From NCBI GenBank assembly GCA_041180805.1, contig JBEGQX010000041.1:1-18051 (forward strand): DNA of 18,051 nucleotides, written 5' to 3'. The notes below the pieces were generated by a model. The model was not told the origin of the DNA. It was given only the letters and a program-made list of their open reading frames with translations, and ran no database searches. Below, in pieces: positions 14,066 to 18,051 of the stretch (positions are counted from its first letter, which is position 1; each line of letters begins with the position of its first letter). Position numbers and translations under genes: made by a program. This DNA comes from JBEGQX01 sp041180805. GTDB lineage: Bacteria > Planctomycetota > Planctomycetia > Gemmatales > Gemmataceae.

Positions 14066-17000
14066 ATGGCTACCGAACTAAGGCCCACCCAGGGCGCCAC
14101 CCTTACTCGCAGCGAACGAGTCCTTGAGGATCAACTTCTCAAGGTGGAAAGCCAGTTGCGATTGCTGGACATTGGGGTAGGGGTTAGCGGAGCTCTGGTG
14201 ATTGTGTTCGGCTATGCCTTGGGGTTGATGGTTGTGGATCGTTTTCTGGTGTTGTCTTCGCTGGCCCGTCAGGCCATGTTTGTGGGCATGTGTGCCGGAG
14301 TGGTTTACTGGTGCTACCGCAAGCTTTGGCTTCCACTGACCCGGCCCATTAATCCGGTGTATGCCGCGGTTCTTTTGGAAAGAACCATACCGGATGCAAA
14401 AAATAGCGTCATTAACTGGGTGGACCTGAAAGAGGAAAGTATTCCGGAAAGTGTTCGCCATGCCCTGGGCAGAAAGGCCGCCAGGGATGTTGCCAGTCAT
14501 GAAGGCGAGGAGGTTATCTCCATGCGCAATTTCATGGTTCTTGGCACCTCGGCGGGAGCGCTCTTTTTTATCCTGGCGATCATGATGGTGGTGTTTGGAA
14601 AGAATCCTTTTCTTTCCATTTTGGGAAGAACCTTCACGCCTTTTGTGGAAACCACGATTGCCACGCGCAATTCGATTCAGGTGCTTAAGCCAGAGATGGG
14701 TGATGCTGTCATAGCCATGGGATCGCCTGTGGATTTTGAAGTGAAGGTTTCTGGAAAACTTCCCTCTGTAGGCAGCCCTGAATCACCCCGTTTGATGCTG
14801 CGCTATCACGACAACGATCCCTGGCAGAGTCGATATCTTGAGACGGGCGAGTTTTCCAGCGAGTTCAAGATTCGCGTGCCCTGGAGCGATGTGAGAAGTG
14901 GTTTCTCTTACATGGTTGCCGCAGGAGATGCCAAAACCAACCCCCATCGGGTGGATGTTCGTCTGACGCCGCTCATTTCCGATTTTCAGGCTGTTTACAA
15001 GTATCGCCGCTATACCGGCAGGGAATCTGATTCCAATAACTCCCGCAAGATCGAGGCGCCTGTGGGCACCGAGGTGTTTTTGCGTGTGAGAGCCAACTCC
15101 AAGGTCAAGGATGGGGTGGTTCATTTTGTTGTGGACAAGCAGAAGCCCGATCGAATCTTTCTTGCCCGCAATCAGGCGGATCCCCAACTTCTTGAAGGAA
15201 CCTTTGTGCTAAGGCAGACAGGTGAATATCGCATCGAATTCACCACAGCGGAGAGGGATGTCTATCAGGATACTCTGGCAGCGCCCATGATTGCAAACCC
15301 GGACAAGGTTCCCGCGGTTGCAATTACGCTTCCCGGGAAGGAAACCGTCGTGGCTGCAAATGGTGTGCTTAACCTGGAGGGCAAGGCCACTGACGATTTC
15401 GGCCTAAGAAAAATGACGCTTCGCATGGTGGGCGATGCTGGCAGGTTGCTGATGCCAAAACCCTTCCGCGATGAGAAGGCTTTTATGCTTCCTTCCGGTG
15501 GTAACCCCACCAGCATGCTCTATCACGATTTTGTGGATTTCTCCACCTTGCAGACGGAGGATGGTCTTCCCTACACCCCCAAACAAGGCAGCTTTGTGGA
15601 TTACTGGCTGGAAGCTGAGGATGGTTCGGACCAGCCGAAGCCGAATCTTGGCAAAAGCAAGGTGTTTCGCGTGACCGTTGCCAGCAAGCAAAACGAGCAG
15701 GAAACGAAGAAGCAAAAAGACGAGGCTCAAAAGCAAAAGAACGAAGGTGAGAAAAAGCAGGACGAAAACAATAAGAACGAGGACCAAAAGCGCCAGCAGG
15801 AAAAGAACGGTAAACAGGATCAAAAAAATCAGGATAGTAAGGAAAACCCCGGGCAGCAGGGTGACAAATCGGATGGTCAGGGAAACCCCGACAAGAAAGA
15901 TGGTGGCAAGGGGGGCCAAGGCAAGGGCGATGATCAATCCAAGGGTGACCAAAAAGGTCAGGGTAGCCCACAGGATCAGAAAGGCTCCAAGGAGCCCCAA
16001 AATGAACCCAAGATGGGTGAGCAGGATTTCAAGGACCAGGAACGCAGATTGAATGAGGCCCTGGAAAAGAACGACAAGAATAATCAGGGTAAGGATGATA
16101 AGAACCCCATGGGAACCGAGAAATCGGATTCCAAAGGGCAGGGTGACAACAAACCAAGCGATGGCAAGGAAAAATCGAATCAGAATGATTCAAAGTCCAT
16201 GGATAAATCCAGCCAGTCCAAGGATGGAAACGAAAAGAGTGCGGGCAAGGATTCCAATCCCAAAGACCCCGGCGGCAAGGATGAGAAATCCAACCAACCC
16301 ATGGGCAAAGAAAAATCCGAAGGTGCCAACAAGGATGCTTCCAAGAATGGCGAAAAGTCCGGCGAAAAGACTGATCCCAAAAATAGTGACATGATGGGAT
16401 CGGACACAAAAGGGAACGATACCAAAGCCGGTGATCCCAAGGGCAATGATCCCAAGTCGATGGAGAGCAAGCCATCTGGCGATAAAGGATCCGATCCCAA
16501 GGGCGGGGACAAATCTAATCAGAAGAAAGAAGGCGCGAACCCAGACTCCAAGGATGGAAAAGACTCGAATCAGAAGGGTGACAAACCCATGGGAATGGAG
16601 CCCAATGGCAAAGATTCCAAGACCGGCGATAAGAACATGAACGACCCCAAGGGGAATGACCCCAAGGGGAATGAGAAGAATGGTATGAAGCCCGACATGG
16701 GTGATTCCAAAGGCCAGCCCATGGGCAAGGATTCCAAGATGGGTGATCAGGGCAAGGAAGGTATGAAGGGGAACGATCCCGGCCAAAAAGGTGACAAGGG
16801 GTCGGATTCCAAAGATAAGGGTGAAAAAAGCGCTGGCAAGGATGGTATGAAGGAAAAGGGCGGCGAACCCAAAGCCGGTGAAAAAGGTGAAAACAAAGAT
16901 GGTGCCAAGCCTGATGGCATGGGCAAACCCATGGAAGGTAAGGATGGTAAACCTGAAAACAAAGATGGCAAGGATTCCAAGCAAGGTTCCCAAGGCAAGG

Positions 17001-17809
17001 ATGGCATGGGTAAACCGATGGATGGCAAAGGTGAACAGTCCGGCGATTCCAAGAAGGGCGAGCAACCCGGCAAGGATGGCATGGGTAAGGATGGAAAGGG
17101 CGACCAGCCTGGTGGCATGAAACCAGATGGCAAGGATTCCAAAATGGGCAAGGATGGCATGGGTGACCAGAAATCCGACAAGGGCGCCGGTGGGGATTCC
17201 AAGAAGGGTGAACAAGGCAAAGGGCCCGATGGTAAACAACCTGGCGACATGAAGGGCGACCAACCCATGGGTAAGGATCAAGGCATGGGGCAGGAAAAAG
17301 GCAAAGCCATGGGCAAGGAAGGCGAAGGCAAGGACGGTAAGGATTCGGGTAAGCCCGAAAAGCCAGGAACCGGTGACAACCCGGGTGTTGGTGGCGGTGC
17401 GGACCGCAAGCCGAATGAAACCCCTGGCATGGCCAACCCCAATGCCAAAAATGCCCCCGATGCGGCCAGTGAAGAAAACAAGCGCAAGGCAGTTGATGCC
17501 CAGATTGAGAATTACAAAAAGAGGATTAACGGTGATGTTCTGAAGGATGCGAAAATGTCCCCAGAGGATATCGACAGGTTTCTCAAGGCAAAGCGCGCCA
17601 AACTGGAAGAGGAATACGGCTTGAAGAAGGATGACTCCGCCCCCTCCACATCTGGGTTTGGCAAGGGGCCTTCCATGGGTGGCGGTAGATTTCAATCTGG
17701 CACCGGTGAAAAGAATGATACCAAGGCGGCCAACCAGGCTGCGCCCCCTGCGCCTTACCGAAATGCTTATAAGGAGTTCACCAAGAAGCTGACCCAGCCT
17801 GAGAATTAA
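14066..17809 (+). CDS. DUF4175/TIGR02302-like membrane protein with a giant low-complexity tail
   Basis: 1247 residues; the start is supported by AGGAGA six bases upstream. Membrane helices lie at about 35-57, 66-84 and 155-178. Residues ~190-540 form an Ig-like/beta-sandwich extracytoplasmic part, ending in TDDFGLRKMTLRMVG and DYWLEAEDGSDQPKPN. Residues ~541-1130 are a repetitive hydrophilic tail of K, D, G, N, S, P, E, Q and M with almost no other hydrophobics. The last ~110 residues include a charged helix (MSPEDIDRFLKAKRAKLEEEYG) and a helical end (YRNAYKEFTKKLTQPEN). The combination of a few N-terminal membrane helices with a long low-complexity C-terminus is the described hallmark of TIGR02302/DUF4175, which are typically around 850 residues, so this one is unusually long. 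Cellular role unknown. It is monocistronic, with nadB 121 bases downstream. Confidence 0.85.
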   Translation: MATELRPTQGATLTRSERVLEDQLLKVESQLRLLDIGVGVSGALVIVFGYALGLMVVDRFLVLSSLARQAMFVGMCAGVVYWCYRKLWLPLTRPINPVYAAVLLERTIPDAKNSVINWVDLKEESIPESVRHALGRKAARDVASHEGEEVISMRNFMVLGTSAGALFFILAIMMVVFGKNPFLSILGRTFTPFVETTIATRNSIQVLKPEMGDAVIAMGSPVDFEVKVSGKLPSVGSPESPRLMLRYHDNDPWQSRYLETGEFSSEFKIRVPWSDVRSGFSYMVAAGDAKTNPHRVDVRLTPLISDFQAVYKYRRYTGRESDSNNSRKIEAPVGTEVFLRVRANSKVKDGVVHFVVDKQKPDRIFLARNQADPQLLEGTFVLRQTGEYRIEFTTAERDVYQDTLAAPMIANPDKVPAVAITLPGKETVVAANGVLNLEGKATDDFGLRKMTLRMVGDAGRLLMPKPFRDEKAFMLPSGGNPTSMLYHDFVDFSTLQTEDGLPYTPKQGSFVDYWLEAEDGSDQPKPNLGKSKVFRVTVASKQNEQETKKQKDEAQKQKNEGEKKQDENNKNEDQKRQQEKNGKQDQKNQDSKENPGQQGDKSDGQGNPDKKDGGKGGQGKGDDQSKGDQKGQGSPQDQKGSKEPQNEPKMGEQDFKDQERRLNEALEKNDKNNQGKDDKNPMGTEKSDSKGQGDNKPSDGKEKSNQNDSKSMDKSSQSKDGNEKSAGKDSNPKDPGGKDEKSNQPMGKEKSEGANKDASKNGEKSGEKTDPKNSDMMGSDTKGNDTKAGDPKGNDPKSMESKPSGDKGSDPKGGDKSNQKKEGANPDSKDGKDSNQKGDKPMGMEPNGKDSKTGDKNMNDPKGNDPKGNEKNGMKPDMGDSKGQPMGKDSKMGDQGKEGMKGNDPGQKGDKGSDSKDKGEKSAGKDGMKEKGGEPKAGEKGENKDGAKPDGMGKPMEGKDGKPENKDGKDSKQGSQGKDGMGKPMDGKGEQSGDSKKGEQPGKDGMGKDGKGDQPGGMKPDGKDSKMGKDGMGDQKSDKGAGGDSKKGEQGKGPDGKQPGDMKGDQPMGKDQGMGQEKGKAMGKEGEGKDGKDSGKPEKPGTGDNPGVGGGADRKPNETPGMANPNAKNAPDAASEENKRKAVDAQIENYKKRINGDVLKDAKMSPEDIDRFLKAKRAKLEEEYGLKKDDSAPSTSGFGKGPSMGGGRFQSGTGEKNDTKAANQAAPPAPYRNAYKEFTKKLTQPEN
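15686..17471 (+). repeat. degenerate repetitive region encoding a Lys/Asp/Gly/Met-rich tail
   Basis: About 1.8 kb of purine-rich coding strand made of imperfect repeats. Recurring units are ggcaaggatggcatggg (at 16994, 17069 and 17147; a related copy at 16835), gatcccaagggcaat, and the palindrome cccatggg. There is a perfect 15-base tandem duplication at 16643-16657/16658-16672. Spacing of the GKDGM unit is 75-78 bases, i.e. 25-26 codons. Confidence 0.8.
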
Positions 17810-17848
17810 TTTTCTGATGATGCTTGGTTAGGAACTATGCCTTGTAGA

Positions 17849-17885
17849 AGCCCTTTGGGTTATTGTTGTTTTTATTTGGCTTTTT
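17849..17885 (+). terminator. weak candidate terminator after the DUF4175-like gene
   Basis: A short hairpin AGCCC-TTT-GGGTT (17849-17861, one G-T pair) is followed by a T-rich run to 17885, 40 bases after the gene end. The stem is short, so confidence is low. Confidence 0.28.
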
Positions 17886-17930
17886 GTAATAGCTTTGGAT
17901 GTTTTCTGTGCTCCTCGCTATGCTAACCAT

Positions 17931-18051
17931 ATGGCATTCCCTCAGCGATATCTGGTGCGGTTTCATCCCAAGCATATTCCCCATGTCTTTACAGACATTC
18001 TGGTAATAGGCGGGGGCATTGCCGGTCTGCGAGCGGCTTTGGCTGTTCCGG
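17931..18051 (+). CDS. nadB: L-aspartate oxidase NadB (N-terminal part, truncated by window edge)
   Basis: The ATG at 17931 opens a frame that runs off the window after 40 residues. NadB oxidises L-aspartate to iminoaspartate with FAD, the first step of de novo NAD synthesis. The visible FAD-binding Rossmann start is DILVIGGGIAGLRAALA (22-38, GxGxxG at 27-32). The preceding RYLVRFHPKHIPHVFTD leader resembles planctomycete NadB proteins. With only 40 residues, a succinate dehydrogenase flavoprotein-like relative cannot be fully excluded. No Shine-Dalgarno sequence is evident. Confidence 0.75.
   Translation, partial: MAFPQRYLVRFHPKHIPHVFTDILVIGGGIAGLRAALAVP

Noticed and set aside
13894..14100. 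68-codon minus-strand frame in the gap before the DUF4175-like gene
   Set aside because: Overlaps the start of the large gene, no ribosome binding site, unusual composition; treated as chance.
15404..16000. 198-codon Leu-rich open frame on the minus strand
   Set aside because: Shadow of the Lys-rich coding stretch (reverse of AAG/AAA gives Leu/Phe); no start signal or family features.
15686..17471. CRISPR-like or mobile repeat array
   Set aside because: The repeats are degenerate, in frame and coding; no fixed repeat/spacer pattern, no cas or transposase genes.
16190..17695. 501-codon hydrophobic open frame on the minus strand across the repeat region
   Set aside because: It is the mirror of the low-complexity gene: a coding strand nearly free of Leu codons and of TCA Ser codons gives no reverse stops. 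The plus-strand gene has a ribosome binding site, membrane helices and a family-like N-terminal part.
17810..17930. Possible small RNA or small gene before nadB
   Set aside because: Only a weak hairpin with a T-rich run; no convincing promoter or coding frame.

Overview
The window looks like a chromosomal segment of a Planctomycetota bacterium with moderate GC content. This placement is an inference. It rests on a planctomycete-style squalene-cyclase-repeat protein with a Tat leader, a long NfeD/short NfeD/FloA cluster, a Tat-exported sugar-phosphate-isomerase-like protein, a DUF4175/TIGR02302-like protein with a huge low-complexity tail, and a NadB with a planctomycete-like N-terminus. No phage, IS, CRISPR, tRNA or rRNA signals were seen. 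All genes are tightly packed housekeeping or lineage-typical genes.

Layout. (1) Positions 1-2617, plus strand: a translationally coupled trio. It comprises the tail of a Lys/Gln/Gly-rich protein cut by the window edge, a Tat-signal prenyltransferase/squalene-oxidase repeat protein (GTGA overlap), and a secreted 396-residue beta-rich protein of unknown function (ATGA overlap). (2) 2620-3607: a 78-residue orphan protein (minus) divergent from surE (plus). (3) 3687-4976: a FabF-type ketoacyl synthase (minus), convergent with surE. (4) 4977-5266: an AT-rich divergent promoter region, then an NCS2-like permease (plus) whose end overlaps the end of a DUF2064/TIGR04282 nucleotidyl/glycosyltransferase-fold gene (minus). 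(5) 7652-12093: a membrane-domain operon of a long NfeD with two ClpP-like folds, a short NfeD, the flotillin FloA and a 185-residue single-pass protein. (6) 12090-13852, minus strand: a LpqC/PHB-depolymerase-like esterase coupled to an upstream Tat-exported TIM-barrel isomerase/epimerase-like protein. (7) 14066-17809: a 1247-residue membrane protein with an N-terminal DUF4175-like part and about 590 residues of Lys/Asp/Gly/Met-rich repetitive sequence. (8) From 17931: the start of nadB (L-aspartate oxidase), cut by the right edge.

How they fit together. The FloA/NfeD operon is the clearest functional unit: flotillins organise functional membrane microdomains and NfeD proteins are their usual partners. 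It resembles the Bacillus yqeZ-yqfA-yqfB arrangement with an extra short NfeD. Both ClpP-like domains of the long NfeD appear to have lost the catalytic serine, so it is probably a scaffold and not a protease. The other genes (surE, fabF, nadB, permease, esterase/isomerase pair) look metabolically independent.

Most interesting items: the double pseudo-ClpP NfeD, the single-pass flotillin neighbour, the very long Met-containing disordered tail with about 25-residue periodicity, and the secreted protein with three degenerate beta repeats. I do not see a clear-cut new defence, mobile or RNA-based system here.
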